A stretch of 64,000 bases of DNA from Thalassoroseus pseudoceratinae (lineage in GTDB: Bacteria > Planctomycetota > Planctomycetia > Planctomycetales > Planctomycetaceae): positions 248,001-312,000 of the forward strand of contig NZ_JAALXT010000007.1 in assembly GCF_011634775.1 (NCBI RefSeq), in the 5' to 3' direction. The position numbers and the translations under genes are program-made. The notes below the pieces were generated by a model, which was not told the origin of the DNA, searched no databases, and saw only the letters and a program-made list of their open reading frames with translations. How positions within the stretch are numbered: the first letter of the stretch is position 1; each line of letters begins with the position of its first letter. This document shows positions 25,055 through 34,695 of this stretch, piece after piece.

Positions 25055-27901
25055 TCACTGATTGATTTCGTACAGCGACAGATTCGATTGGCGGTCGAGA
25101 ATCGCGAATTCGTTCGTTCTGACCGGCATCACCGCAACGGGATGGGCGAGGCTGTCCAGGATGGCGATCCGTTTGAGTTGGCTTCGGTTGGTGGTGTAGA
25201 CCTCGATTCGAGATTCATCAGCCGCCACCAAATGACCCGACAACGTGAACGTCGTCTGCGGCGCTCTCAGTGTTTCGCCGAAAACTTGTCTGCGTGTGAT
25301 GTCTGGCCACATCACCATGCCGCCGTTGGCCAGACTCACCGCCAAACGCAAACGGGAATTGGGTGTCGATCCGCTGAGCGAAGTCACCATTTCCTCAAAT
25401 CGATGCCAAATGATTCCGCCGTTGGGCGAGGTTTGCAAAACGAAATCACCCATCCCAAAAAATGCCGCCTCTTTCCGCGCATGCCGGGGAATGCCGGCTG
25501 GATGCAAATCCTCCCAATCGTCCAAGTCGGGCACCGGTGTCATTTCGACGACAGGAATCGAATGCGATTTGATGGGCGTGCCATCCGGTGAAAACCGGAC
25601 CAACTCGTACCCGAAATCCGTCTCCGACAGACTCACCGATTCCCCATGTGCGGTCTGGGCGATGGCAATCGTCGTCGCGGTGGCCCAAGGGGGAGCACTC
25701 GGAACCGCTCGATCGTAGACCCGAGATCCCAGTGGCCGTCCACCATCAAAGCCGATCACGTGCAACCAGACATTCGATTTTTCATTCCGCGCGACGGCCA
25801 ACAAAATCGGCCGATTGGGGTCTTTCGCGATGTCGGTCCAATTTTGTCGATTCCAATTTTGTCGATTCCAATTTTGTCGATTCCAATTTTGTCGATTCCA
25901 ATTTTGTCGATTCCAATTTTGTCGATTCCAATGTTGTCGATTCCAATTTTGCCGATACGGTCGCGAATCGAGAACCTCCCAACCCGTGTACGACGTGCCG
26001 ATGCGGCCCGCTTGCCGACCGAGTGCGTAGAACCCGTGGTTGGTGGCTTGGGCATCGATCCAATCAACCCCTGGCAAGAATTCCTTCCAGCGAGTTCGCA
26101 CAACTCGGCTATTCGGCTTGGTGATACGCCGTTTCGTCGATTGCTGAGTTTCTTGAATCTGCAAATACCGATGGCAATCGCGACTGAGCAACCGATCCGA
26201 CGGAACCAACTTTTCAATCGCTTGCAACAGCCGTCGATCCGGCAAGAAATGGTTAGATCGAGAACCCATCAACTTGCGAGAAACCACCGACCTCGTCGCA
26301 TTCGCTGCTAGTTCCCGAATTGTTTCCTGAGGATAGTTATTGGCGGCGTCCGACAGAACGGTTGCTAGCCACACCGTTGGTTCCGTCGGCATGACTTGCT
26401 CTTGAAGTTCCTTGATCCACTTGGCCGCATTCGCATGGTTCCCGGTTCGTCCCAGCAAACAAAACGTTTCTTTCAAACATTCGCGAGCCTGAACCGACGA
26501 TAGCCAACCATCCTGAAGGACATAGAGGGCCATGTCCGGATCACCGAGTTCGGTCTCAAAAAGTTTCGCACTCCGGAGATAATCGTGGTTTTGATGATAG
26601 AACGAAGCCGCTTCTATGTATGCATGGTCCGCGGCATCGTGTTGTTCGAGTCGGCGGTAAATCCTGCCGACGGCTTCCATGTTTCCGAGGCGTTTGTAGA
26701 TTGCGATGGCCTCGTTCCAATGTCCGCCTTCTTCGTAACACGCGGCGGCGTCGACGGAGTTTCCGAGGCGTTCTTCGTACACCACGGCGGCTTCGCGAAA
26801 GTATCCGCCAGACCGAAGTGTGGCGGCCGCCAACGCCCAATTGCCGAGAAGTTCCGCGTAAATGTATGCCGCCCGCCGATGCCGTCCCTGTCGGATTTCT
26901 CGGTCGGCCAACTCCCGATAACGAGCCATCAACTGCTGCTGCATCGTGGCGGACACATCCCACACATCCCCAGGTCCGCCGCCACCGGACAGCCGAAAGT
27001 CCACATTCCGTTCCCCTAATCGTCGGGACGGTGGAGCGACACCCCGCGGTGCATCTCCACCGATCGGCAACGCGTACCGTAACCCCTGATCCGGATCGGA
27101 CTGCAACATCTGCATCAACCGGGAAAGTTCCTTCTGGCGTTTGTCTTGCCATTCCGGTGAAAGCACGTGAGACGCCCATGCTTCCAACCAATTCCACATC
27201 GTCGCCTGACCGGCGGTCGCGGGAATTTGGTCGGCAATCCATTTGGCGAACGATGCCAGCGGTCGCATCAGATAATTCGAGGTCCGCTGCACCATACCCG
27301 CCGATCGTTCATTGTCGCTCGGTGGAAGTTGATCGAGCGATTTCGATTGCGTCCCAATGTCACCCCGCGACTCCTGCATGAAGGATCCCACATCGAGCGG
27401 CCGCACGACTTCAACGGTGTTCAATCGGGAACTGTACGACACGCCTGGATCGGCTCCCGACCAATCGGCATTCGTTTCCGATGGTGGTTGCAACAGGTCG
27501 GCTAGCGTGAGACGATCGCCCGGATCGAACGCGACCAAACCGGCTTGCGGATGCCACACGAATTCCGTGTCACTTGGCCAATGACCTTGCAACTCCGCAT
27601 CCGTCATTTGAGGAAGGAGTTCCGCTTCGACCGGCACATACAACTTCCCCGCGATCTCACCATACGCATGACACCGAAACGAAACTCGGGGCAAAGTCGA
27701 AGACAGCACACTCGCTAACACCCCAATCGGTGTGCGATCCGTTCGTGAGCGGGGCACGATGCGGACCCGGATCGCCGATGAGGGCACACCCCAAGCAACC
27801 ATCTCCGCCAGCCAAGCCGACGCATCAGCCCCCGGTACAAACCAGGCAGACGCCTCACGCTGTGATTGCGGTGTGAAGCGAAGTTGCAATGTTTCGTTCA
27901 T
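25055..27901 (-). CDS. bpX6-like protein with TPR-like helices and C-terminal beta-propeller (MoxR ternary system)
   Basis: 948 residues. The start is ATG 27901 (MNETLQLRFTPQSQREASAW), which overlaps the upstream stop as ATGA. N-terminal domain (about 1-180) resembles the bpX6 domain as I recall it. The middle (about 350-520) is a run of degenerate helical hairpins (RHRRAAYIYAELLGNWALAA, YKRLGNMEAVGRIYRRLEQH) like TPR/clathrin-type repeats. The C-terminal 400 residues look like a WD/PQQ-type propeller, interrupted by eight N-R-Q-N-W pentapeptides (about 649-688). Last gene of the five-gene operon. In such systems the propeller proteins are thought to be regulated by the MoxR ATPase; the molecular activity is not known to me. 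Confidence 0.7.
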   Translation of the reverse strand: MNETLQLRFTPQSQREASAWFVPGADASAWLAEMVAWGVPSSAIRVRIVPRSRTDRTPIGVLASVLSSTLPRVSFRCHAYGEIAGKLYVPVEAELLPQMTDAELQGHWPSDTEFVWHPQAGLVAFDPGDRLTLADLLQPPSETNADWSGADPGVSYSSRLNTVEVVRPLDVGSFMQESRGDIGTQSKSLDQLPPSDNERSAGMVQRTSNYLMRPLASFAKWIADQIPATAGQATMWNWLEAWASHVLSPEWQDKRQKELSRLMQMLQSDPDQGLRYALPIGGDAPRGVAPPSRRLGERNVDFRLSGGGGPGDVWDVSATMQQQLMARYRELADREIRQGRHRRAAYIYAELLGNWALAAATLRSGGYFREAAVVYEERLGNSVDAAACYEEGGHWNEAIAIYKRLGNMEAVGRIYRRLEQHDAADHAYIEAASFYHQNHDYLRSAKLFETELGDPDMALYVLQDGWLSSVQARECLKETFCLLGRTGNHANAAKWIKELQEQVMPTEPTVWLATVLSDAANNYPQETIRELAANATRSVVSRKLMGSRSNHFLPDRRLLQAIEKLVPSDRLLSRDCHRYLQIQETQQSTKRRITKPNSRVVRTRWKEFLPGVDWIDAQATNHGFYALGRQAGRIGTSYTGWEVLDSRPYRQNWNRQHWNRQNWNRQNWNRQNWNRQNWNRQNWNRQNWTDIAKDPNRPILLAVARNEKSNVWLHVIGFDGGRPLGSRVYDRAVPSAPPWATATTIAIAQTAHGESVSLSETDFGYELVRFSPDGTPIKSHSIPVVEMTPVPDLDDWEDLHPAGIPRHARKEAAFFGMGDFVLQTSPNGGIIWHRFEEMVTSLSGSTPNSRLRLAVSLANGGMVMWPDITRRQVFGETLRAPQTTFTLSGHLVAADESRIEVYTTNRSQLKRIAILDSLAHPVAVMPVRTNEFAILDRQSNLSLYEINQ
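25838..25957 (-). repeat. 15-bp in-frame minisatellite (NRQNW x8)
   Basis: Eight contiguous 15-base units. Units 1-6 (25838-25927) are identical (plus strand CCAATTTTGTCGATT), unit 7 has one change and unit 8 has two. On the coding strand each unit reads Asn-Arg-Gln-Asn-Trp, so copy-number change keeps the frame. Identical synonymous sites point to recent slippage expansion. Confidence 0.95.
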
Positions 27902-30651
27902 CCAACAATCCGTTTCACGAAAGGACGAAGAATTTCTTTGACGATGATTTCCGGATCGGTCGCCGAATGGTGGCCCAGGTAATACCGTGGCCCCCACATG
28001 CGGCCATCGCTCGACCAACCGGCGAGTTCGAAATCGGTCAGCACGATGGTCGCTTCCGGAATGCTTCGGTCGCTACTCCGCAGGTGCAGCAACCCCCGCG
28101 AATCCAAAAAGACTTGGCTTCCATCCGAAAAACTTGCGAATTTCAGCCGAATGCGAACATCTTGCGGTGTGTCATGCGGCCTGAAGAACGCATCTCGTCC
28201 GTCGGGTACAGTGAGTCCGTGATACTTGCGGATGATCAACTTCGTCGTTTCCTTCCTCAAGAATCCAAGTACCATCGGCCCGCTCGATCCGAATAGCATG
28301 AACAGTCCGTTTTCCGATTTCCTTTGTTCCGTCAGTAAGCCGATCGCGTGAAACTTCTTGCGAACATCGCGTTGCCGAACGACTTGGCGGATGTCCGGAT
28401 CTAGCGAAAAACCCGGATCGGACCCGCACCGTGAGACTTCCTGATTTCGCGTGTTGACAATCCACAGTTTTGCATCACCGCGATGCCGCGAGGTTCCCGT
28501 GTTCACAAGGAGCCGTCGACCATCGTGCGAAATTCGTTTGACCTCACGTACGGGTTTCAATGGCTTTGAAAGTGGAAACCGGTGTCGGTCCGCGATTCGA
28601 AAAATTGCCGGTTTCAACATCAAGCCGAAGGGTCCGGATTCCCCTTCCACATCGAAGATCCTGACAAGGTGCGCCTCGGGAGTTGGTGGCAAATCCTTGA
28701 AGTCGAGTATTGTTTCAAACCAAATTTGGTCGCCGTCATAGAACACGGCGAAATACGATTTTCGCCCGATGAAATATCGCCCATTGAGCCAACGAAGCGG
28801 ACTTGGTAACTCCACCTTGGTGAGCGACCGGGCATCGACCAATGAATGCGCGCTCACCGAGTTCCCGTAGATGACGAACAACACGCCGGTGTACTCGCAG
28901 ACGCCGCGAACCGCGGTTTGAGTGGTCAGCAACACTGTGACGGCGACGAGATCGGTATCGAGGTCAATGGTCACAAGCCAAAGTTTTGATTGGCCGGGGT
29001 CACCAATCACGCATTGCGTGACACCGTTTTCGGCGAAGAGGCGGCACCAGTGCAATCGGCGTGATGGCAGATTGTCGGCGAGTTGCCGACCGCCCAACAA
29101 CGGTCGATCCCAGCGCACGAGCCGCCGATCATTGGTGATCGACAACACTCCATAATTCCGCACCCGCCAAGTGTTTTCCGGTCGAATGTGATGCGACAAT
29201 CGCAACGGAAACGGTGTGACCTTCCAAATCGCGGGTAGGTCCTCGGAGCGTTTGAGTTTCTCGTCCACCAACGGCAACCGTGGCTTTTCGGTTGGGGCAA
29301 GGAGTTCGTCGAGAGAAAGCGTTGCTTCCCGAATCCGTTTGGTACCAAACGGCGTGCGTTCGAAGATTTGGAATCGCCCGTCGCGGGAAATCGTCATCAG
29401 AAACGGAATCGGAACCGGCAGCGATGACAGCGCTTGTTGAAATTCCGGATCGCTGGCGACATCCTCGGCGGTAATCAGAATGGTATCGGTGTCCGGTTCA
29501 TCGGGTTCGGACAGGGAACGTAACGCCGATCCGGGATGGATTTCCGGGCACAGGGCGTGGAGATGTTCCATCAATCCGTCACGGGTAGTGAAGTCCACGG
29601 GACGAAGTTTGTCACCGTCGGGACGGAACACGTTCACATGACCTTCGGGATCGCTCATCGCCAAAAGTGACAACGCCACCGACGTCGCAAACACTCGCGG
29701 CACACCCCACAACCGAATCCCGGCATCCACGATGATCCGACGACTTCGCGGCGGGTTTCGCGGTGGTGTTTCCCGACGCAGATACAACGCCTCCCGCATG
29801 GCGACCCGCATCATGAGCGTGTCGTCATCTTGCGCCAGCTCGCTGATCAGCAACCGATCGAGTGTGCCGCGATTGCTGATGTCCGACACACCCCCAATCG
29901 GCATTTCATCGCGGTCGGCCAGCGGTCGCGGCAACGACACGACGGCCAATAAATTCCGAGCCAACCGCACCATCCCAGCCAGTTCCTCGTCATTGCGAAG
30001 TTCCTCCAACAACTCCCGAATGGACTTGGCGGGCGGTGAACCGGACTCCACGGGGAGTACGTCCTGTTCCAAACTCGTTTCCATCCGCAGACGGAGAGCA
30101 TCCGCATCAACGTGAACAGTCTCGAGCCCGTGAACCAACGCTTCCAATCCCGTGATGGACTTGTGGTTCGGTCCGGGCGCCCGATCTTCATCCGTCAACA
30201 GATCAGCCGCGAATCCGTTCTTCAGGGTCTGCGCCACCGATGTCGCGTTCTGAAAGGATGCCAATGCCGCCGCCGGGATGGATTCAAAGAGCATCGCGGC
30301 CAGTTCGGCTTTGACCGATGTGTGGTTACGAAGTGAAGGCGGTAGGTCGTGGATACTGCCAAGTTTGTCGGGGTACTCATGAAGCCAATCCCATGTGGTG
30401 CCCTGCAACACTGCAAGTTGTTCCTCCGTCTTCGGCCACGAATTCCGACATGCGGCGAGCAACATCACAATCGAGGCGAATGGTGGCAACTCGTTCGACC
30501 GCAATCGCGATAACACGGCTACGACTTCCTGACGAAACGCGATCGTGCGGTCATCTTTCCAGACGATCGCCTCGCCGTCTTCGGTCCACTTCCAGAACGA
30601 ATCGGAAGCCGGACGAAGGTAATTGCGGATCGCTTCCACGTCGGTGTTCAT
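27898..30651 (-). CDS. vWA-like / beta-propeller protein of MoxR ternary system
   Basis: 917 residues. The start overlaps the upstream gene by 4 bp and the end overlaps the downstream gene by 4 bp (ATGA). N-terminal 270 residues are mostly helical. Around residues 300-440 a Rossmann-like segment (RRIIVDAGIRLWGVPRVFATSVALSLL) looks like a degenerate vWA: the MIDAS DxSxS is replaced by D-A-G-I-R. From about 480 on there are beta-rich repeats (WRVRNYGVLSITNDRRLVRWD) fitting a propeller. This matches the vWA-beta-propeller partner of the MoxR-vWA-bpX ternary systems. Probable role: sensor or effector scaffold controlled by the AAA+ ATPase. Exact bpX subclass not assigned. Confidence 0.65.
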   Translation of the reverse strand: MNTDVEAIRNYLRPASDSFWKWTEDGEAIVWKDDRTIAFRQEVVAVLSRLRSNELPPFASIVMLLAACRNSWPKTEEQLAVLQGTTWDWLHEYPDKLGSIHDLPPSLRNHTSVKAELAAMLFESIPAAALASFQNATSVAQTLKNGFAADLLTDEDRAPGPNHKSITGLEALVHGLETVHVDADALRLRMETSLEQDVLPVESGSPPAKSIRELLEELRNDEELAGMVRLARNLLAVVSLPRPLADRDEMPIGGVSDISNRGTLDRLLISELAQDDDTLMMRVAMREALYLRRETPPRNPPRSRRIIVDAGIRLWGVPRVFATSVALSLLAMSDPEGHVNVFRPDGDKLRPVDFTTRDGLMEHLHALCPEIHPGSALRSLSEPDEPDTDTILITAEDVASDPEFQQALSSLPVPIPFLMTISRDGRFQIFERTPFGTKRIREATLSLDELLAPTEKPRLPLVDEKLKRSEDLPAIWKVTPFPLRLSHHIRPENTWRVRNYGVLSITNDRRLVRWDRPLLGGRQLADNLPSRRLHWCRLFAENGVTQCVIGDPGQSKLWLVTIDLDTDLVAVTVLLTTQTAVRGVCEYTGVLFVIYGNSVSAHSLVDARSLTKVELPSPLRWLNGRYFIGRKSYFAVFYDGDQIWFETILDFKDLPPTPEAHLVRIFDVEGESGPFGLMLKPAIFRIADRHRFPLSKPLKPVREVKRISHDGRRLLVNTGTSRHRGDAKLWIVNTRNQEVSRCGSDPGFSLDPDIRQVVRQRDVRKKFHAIGLLTEQRKSENGLFMLFGSSGPMVLGFLRKETTKLIIRKYHGLTVPDGRDAFFRPHDTPQDVRIRLKFASFSDGSQVFLDSRGLLHLRSSDRSIPEATIVLTDFELAGWSSDGRMWGPRYYLGHHSATDPEIIVKEILRPFVKRIVG

Positions 30652-31433
30652 GCTGGGCGTTCGTCTTTGGGAATTGTCGGTGACTCGGAAACGGAGCGAC
30701 GCACCGCCGACCGCGTGGCTCGCACGAAGTCCTCGGCGGCAATGTGTTCAAAGCGTCCGTCTGGAGTCCACAGAATGAAATCCGGTGGTGCAACTCCGAA
30801 GGCTTGCATGAGCACATCGGTATCGACCGCCGGCGACCAATGCCACCCACAAGGAACCGCAATGCCATCTTCTTCGACGAACTGCGTGCCGGGAATCGGT
30901 GGCAACGGTGTTCCGCGAACGAGCACGAGGGGACCATTTTCATCGGTATCCTCCCGAGACACCACGAAGTGCCAACGGTCCAGACGGATTTGCGGTGCGG
31001 TGAGGGCGTACGCCATCCAAGCGGTCAGATGCGTTTGCAGGACGTTAGGTTCGCGAACGGTTTCACTGCGAACCAACTGCGGAACAACTCGGTTCGGAAT
31101 CGCGGCTGGTATGGCGGCGATCGGCCATTCGATGTCCCAATGTGTCGCGAGCGGCTGCCAAGGTCCGTCTGGAAGATAACCATCCGGCACTTGCCGCCCC
31201 CATGGCACGAGTCCGCCGTCATCGAGTACGGAGAAGACTTCACCACGTCGCAAACTTCGCAGCGACACCGGCATTTCTGTCGAGTCCAAACGCAGCCACA
31301 ACCACTCATCGACGACACAAACCGTCAATCCCGATAACGTCCGCACCGGTCCCAATTGCCCTCGATCCTCAAGCGGCAAACGAATGGCAAACCGATTGGG
31401 TTTCGTCACTCCGACAGTTCCAGTCGTTTCCAA
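30648..31433 (-). CDS. bpX2-like component of MoxR ternary system
   Basis: 261 residues, beginning METTGTVGVTKPNRFAIRLP. The start lies inside the end of the MoxR gene (28-bp overlap) and the stop overlaps the next start by 4 bp. Seen: alternating short beta strands and turns with a LxxLRRGEVFSVLDDGGLVPWG core and WHFVVSREDTDENGPLVLVRGTPLPPIPG in the second half; no signal peptide, TM or obvious catalytic motif. The bpX2 assignment is from the pattern and the invariant position next to MoxR; treat it as tentative. Confidence 0.55.
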   Translation of the reverse strand: METTGTVGVTKPNRFAIRLPLEDRGQLGPVRTLSGLTVCVVDEWLWLRLDSTEMPVSLRSLRRGEVFSVLDDGGLVPWGRQVPDGYLPDGPWQPLATHWDIEWPIAAIPAAIPNRVVPQLVRSETVREPNVLQTHLTAWMAYALTAPQIRLDRWHFVVSREDTDENGPLVLVRGTPLPPIPGTQFVEEDGIAVPCGWHWSPAVDTDVLMQAFGVAPPDFILWTPDGRFEHIAAEDFVRATRSAVRRSVSESPTIPKDERPA

Positions 31434-32569
31434 AGTTGCTCCAATCGCTGTTCGAGAAATGTTCGCGGTTGCTCATCGGGAATCCATTGAATCCGCCCGC
31501 GAAGCACACCGAGTTGGTCCTGCACATACACGCGGCTGGTGTCGTCGAGCCCGTTCCCCTGAATGCGACTCTCCAGCCGATCGAGATCCGTCGCCAAGGA
31601 TTCGACATTGGGCGTGTCGGATTGCTGAGCACGGGCGTGCGTTTGCTCATCGAAATCGGTGCGGTCGAGTGTTTCCTGCACGATCGTGCTGATGACGTCT
31701 TGCTGTTCCTCCGTGTCCCAAATGTGCCGAAGGATCCACAGGTCGGATGGCGAAACCGTCAACCGACCGCAGAGCAGGGCACTCGCCGCCTGCAAACGTT
31801 GGAGCTTGACCGCACGCCGATCCGAAATCGCAATCCCCGCATGACGCAACCGATGCACCAACTCCAAATACGCCGGCCGAACCTCCGAAAAATCCACATG
31901 ATGAATCAGCGATTGCAAACCGAGAATTTCATCAACCGTCATCGCGGCCGACGTATTGGCGGGGGCTTTGGCATCTAACTGCCAACCGGCGGAAAGTACG
32001 TCGTTGAGTTGCTCTTGCGAGACGTTGTCACAGTGAACGCGAAGCAGAAACCGGTCGAACAACGCACCGAGGGCATCGTCTTCCGGCAGTCCGTTGCTCG
32101 CACCGACGACCATCAGCGTTGGAAGTTTTCGGGTTTCCCGACCACGACGGAAGACCCGTTCGTTGAGGACCATCAACAAACTGTTCAAGATCGCGCTGTT
32201 GGCGTTGAGCAGTTCATCGAGAAAGACGAAGGCCGCTTCGGGCAGCATACCTTCGGTGTTGGTGACGAGTTCGCCATCACGAAGTTTGCGGATATCGAAC
32301 GGCCCGAACAATTCGTTTGGCTCGGTAAACCGCGTGAGCAAGTAATCGAAAACACGGCCATCAATCCGACGGGCGAGAGCTTGCACCAACGCACTTTTCG
32401 CGGTCCCTGGTGGGCCGAGAATGAAAAGATTTTCGCCGCCGATCAGACAGAGACCGAGCAAGTCGATCACTTCGTCTTTGCCAACGAACGATTGCTTCAG
32501 CGATTGCAAAACATCTTCGTTGAACCGGCGAATTTGTTCGCGGTTCTCGTCGGTGAGTTCGGTCGTCAT
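31406..32569 (-). CDS. MoxR-family AAA+ ATPase
   Basis: 387 residues. Walker A GPPGTAKSALVQAL (about 53-66), Walker B VFLDELLNANSAILNSLL (about 115-132, with the DE pair), sensor-1 LMVVGASNGLP, and a helical lid with RRAVKLQRLQAASALLCGRL. These are hallmarks of MoxR AAA+ proteins of the helix-2-insert clade. MoxR ATPases typically act with vWA proteins as chaperones or remodelers. Here the start overlaps the upstream small gene by 4 bp (ATGA) and the end overlaps the bpX2-like gene, so it is the motor of a five-gene translationally coupled unit. Confidence 0.9.
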   Translation of the reverse strand: MTTELTDENREQIRRFNEDVLQSLKQSFVGKDEVIDLLGLCLIGGENLFILGPPGTAKSALVQALARRIDGRVFDYLLTRFTEPNELFGPFDIRKLRDGELVTNTEGMLPEAAFVFLDELLNANSAILNSLLMVLNERVFRRGRETRKLPTLMVVGASNGLPEDDALGALFDRFLLRVHCDNVSQEQLNDVLSAGWQLDAKAPANTSAAMTVDEILGLQSLIHHVDFSEVRPAYLELVHRLRHAGIAISDRRAVKLQRLQAASALLCGRLTVSPSDLWILRHIWDTEEQQDVISTIVQETLDRTDFDEQTHARAQQSDTPNVESLATDLDRLESRIQGNGLDDTSRVYVQDQLGVLRGRIQWIPDEQPRTFLEQRLEQLWKRLELSE

Positions 32570-33207
32570 TCGGGGGGAGATTCCTTGAATCGGTCGGCAA
32601 TTGCAGAGACGGCCTCGGGAGCCAATTCTGGGTGTCCGCCGATGGCTTCGTTCACAAGCACGCGAGTTGGTTCATGATCGAGTCGTGACCAATCCTGTTG
32701 GGACAACACACGATCCCGATACATCAGCCGCAAACTGGGATGCGTGAAAACTTCGTCGAGATGCGTCGGCGAAACCTTCTTCATTCCGACCGACGAAAGC
32801 GGCCAACGGTTCGCCAAGTTTTGAAGCGATTCCGCGAGGACATCCGCCGCATTGGCAGCACGCACCCGGGTGTCGAGATCGGGTAGAAAACGGAAAAACA
32901 GATCGACGGAATAGTGAACCGAAGCCGTCTCCGCGGTCGGGCAGGGGATAGCAAGACCTTGCGTGACCGTGTTGGCATCAATCTCGCGAAACATCAGGTA
33001 CTGACAGGCTTGATAGAATCGTGTCACCGCCCACAACGCGACGGCCATCGACAACTGCGGCGGTTCGCCGGGCAAGTTGAGCCGATACCGGGCCTCAAAG
33101 TTCTCGATAACCGCGGCGGCATCGGTGACATCATCGGGAAGATCGGGACCGGTCACGCCCACGCGACCTTCTTCCAGCATCGTGTCCACAATGGACGCAA
33201 ACCCCAT
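32566..33207 (-). CDS. Small helical first component of MoxR-bpX operon
   Basis: 213 residues. ATG 33207 (MGFASIVDTMLEEGRVGVTG) is preferred because AAAGAGGGGG lies 6-15 bases upstream, although the frame is open to 33273. The sequence is mostly helical (LSMAVALWAVTRFYQACQYLMFR; VRAANAADVLAESLQNLANRWP), with no signal or TM. The position immediately upstream of MoxR and a length of about 210 residues fit the small all-helical partner (bpX0-like) of MoxR-vWA-bpX systems. Function unknown; perhaps an adaptor. Confidence 0.6.
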   Translation of the reverse strand: MGFASIVDTMLEEGRVGVTGPDLPDDVTDAAAVIENFEARYRLNLPGEPPQLSMAVALWAVTRFYQACQYLMFREIDANTVTQGLAIPCPTAETASVHYSVDLFFRFLPDLDTRVRAANAADVLAESLQNLANRWPLSSVGMKKVSPTHLDEVFTHPSLRLMYRDRVLSQQDWSRLDHEPTRVLVNEAIGGHPELAPEAVSAIADRFKESPPE

Positions 33208-33432
33208 GACCGCCCCCTCTTTACAGCGAGATCCCGTCTTGTTTTTCTGTCGCGATTGGCGTTGGGTTCTCACAGAGTGAAGATCGGTTTTCGAACTCGC
33301 CCCATAAACTCAACACGACTGCATGAAAACATCTGTCCATTCTGGCGAGACACTTCCCAAAAAGAAACGGTTCAGGGGAATGTCAGGGCGGTTGTGAGAT
33401 CATGACGCGATTCACTCTTGAGGAGTGCGCAT

Positions 33433-33464
33433 AAAAAAACAGCCCATGGTTGTCCCATGAGCCG
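33433..33464 (-). terminator. Intrinsic terminator of PRC-barrel gene
   Basis: On the minus strand GGCTCATGG pairs with CCATGGGCT around a GACAA loop (one G-U pair) and is followed by seven T (33439-33433). It ends the transcript of the PRC-barrel gene. Confidence 0.85.
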
Positions 33465-33504
33465 TTTTCTTCGTTCAGATTATCAATCGCGTGCAGCGAC
33501 AGGA

Positions 33505-34317
33505 TTATTCGTCAGCGTCGCCAAAAGCTTCATGGATTGAATTGCGATTGACTTCGCGATCCAATTCGGCGTAGTTCGATGGCGTGACTTTTGGAGCTGC
33601 TTGCAATGTCTTCTCAGTTGCATTGAGCGAAGCTTGCAACTCACCTTCGGTGGTTCGCACGATCTTCAATGCTTTGAAAGGCACAGCGGTGTAGCTTTTC
33701 GCAACACCCAAAGTTCCACCATATCCGATGATGGCGAACTCAGCTTTGCGGGATTCTTGGTTCAGAATCAGAGCATCCAAGACGCCGATCTCTTCGTTGT
33801 TCGATCCGGTCACGTCGAGGTTCGTCAGTTGGCTAACCAACAACATGTTGTTTTTGGTCAGTTCAGTGGCGTCGGAGTTGAAGAACTTTGCGTTTCGTTC
33901 ACGCCAATTCTTGTCTGTCAGTTCGGCGTATTGGTCGCCTTCGAGTTCCGGTGCTCGTTCCAATTGCTCAGCAGACATCGGCAAGGTCAGTTTGCAGACC
34001 TTTTCGTCGTCTTCCATCATGCATCGAGCTTTGACAGCTTTGCAAGGAACAGCAACCTCGGTTTCACCGACACCGGCAAGACCACCGACACCGACGACGA
34101 GGTAATGCACATTGCCTTCTCGGTCGAGGATGATCGTGTTGACATCAGCGATTGCTTCGCCGCTGGCGTCGTTGACGTTCGAGCCAATAACCGTGTTCGA
34201 GCTAATTCGAGACGCGCTTCGTTTTGCTCTTTTGGTTTCTTTTGTTTCTTCGGCCTGTGTACTCATTGGGGCTGCGACGAGAGCAGCCAAGGTCAAACTT
34301 GAAATCAGTTTCAGCAT
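33505..34317 (-). CDS. Secreted protein with two PRC-barrel-like domains
   Basis: 270 residues. Signal peptide MLKLISSLTLAALVAAPMSTQA, then a KR-rich linker. Two related beta-barrel segments: VIGSNVNDASGEAIADVNTI ... HYLVVGVGGLAGVGETEVAVPCKA (about 43-95) and VTGSNNEEIGVLDALILNQE ... FAIIGYGGTLGVAKSYTAVPFKA (about 170-220). These show the PRC-barrel pattern (G..I..I..LILD...G.....V...GG..G.G.K...VP...). PRC-barrel proteins are small adaptor-like modules; a periplasmic role is inferred from the signal. SD AGGAGT lies just upstream. Monocistronic: own hairpin terminator downstream. Confidence 0.85.
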   Translation of the reverse strand: MLKLISSLTLAALVAAPMSTQAEETKETKRAKRSASRISSNTVIGSNVNDASGEAIADVNTIILDREGNVHYLVVGVGGLAGVGETEVAVPCKAVKARCMMEDDEKVCKLTLPMSAEQLERAPELEGDQYAELTDKNWRERNAKFFNSDATELTKNNMLLVSQLTNLDVTGSNNEEIGVLDALILNQESRKAEFAIIGYGGTLGVAKSYTAVPFKALKIVRTTEGELQASLNATEKTLQAAPKVTPSNYAELDREVNRNSIHEAFGDADE

Positions 34318-34576
34318 AGTGATACTCCTGGTTAGAGGGACTTGTTCCGAACAACAGAACGTGTCGCAATCCCGGTGCCAGGAGTTTTGACAGCCAAAAA
34401 TTTTTCTTCAAGTTTGCGGTTAAAGGTGGAATCGACCGCTCGACATATATCACAAGTCGTTTTTGATGAACAACTTGCGAATCAACACCATATCCTGATC
34501 TCCTAAGGATCGAATGGAAATCCGATTGTTTGATTCTATAGAGTGTCGTCTATCGTACAAAGCTTGATCGAGTCAC

Positions 34577-34620
34577 TCTAAAAAGAAACCGTGATTGTTG
34601 ACTTCGCAACAATCACGGTG
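34577..34620 (-). terminator. Intrinsic terminator of the 595-residue secreted protein gene
   Basis: A perfect 13-bp inverted repeat, ACCGTGATTGTTG (34588-34600) and CAACAATCACGGT (34607-34619), with a 6-base loop. Read on the minus strand it is followed by TTTCTTTTT. Confidence 0.85.
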
Positions 34621-34695
34621 GTCTAAGAACTGTCAGGGAATCACCAGGCGGTCGATGTGGAATCAACCGGTGATTGATTGGCGATGAGTCGCTGC

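Noticed and set aside
25838-25957. Possible CRISPR array
   Set aside because: Units are 15 bp, contiguous with no spacers, and fall inside a coding frame as NRQNW repeats; no cas genes nearby.
27902-28018. 39-residue extension of the bpX6-like protein
   Set aside because: It would overlap the upstream gene by about 120 bp; ATG 27901 gives the usual ATGA coupling.
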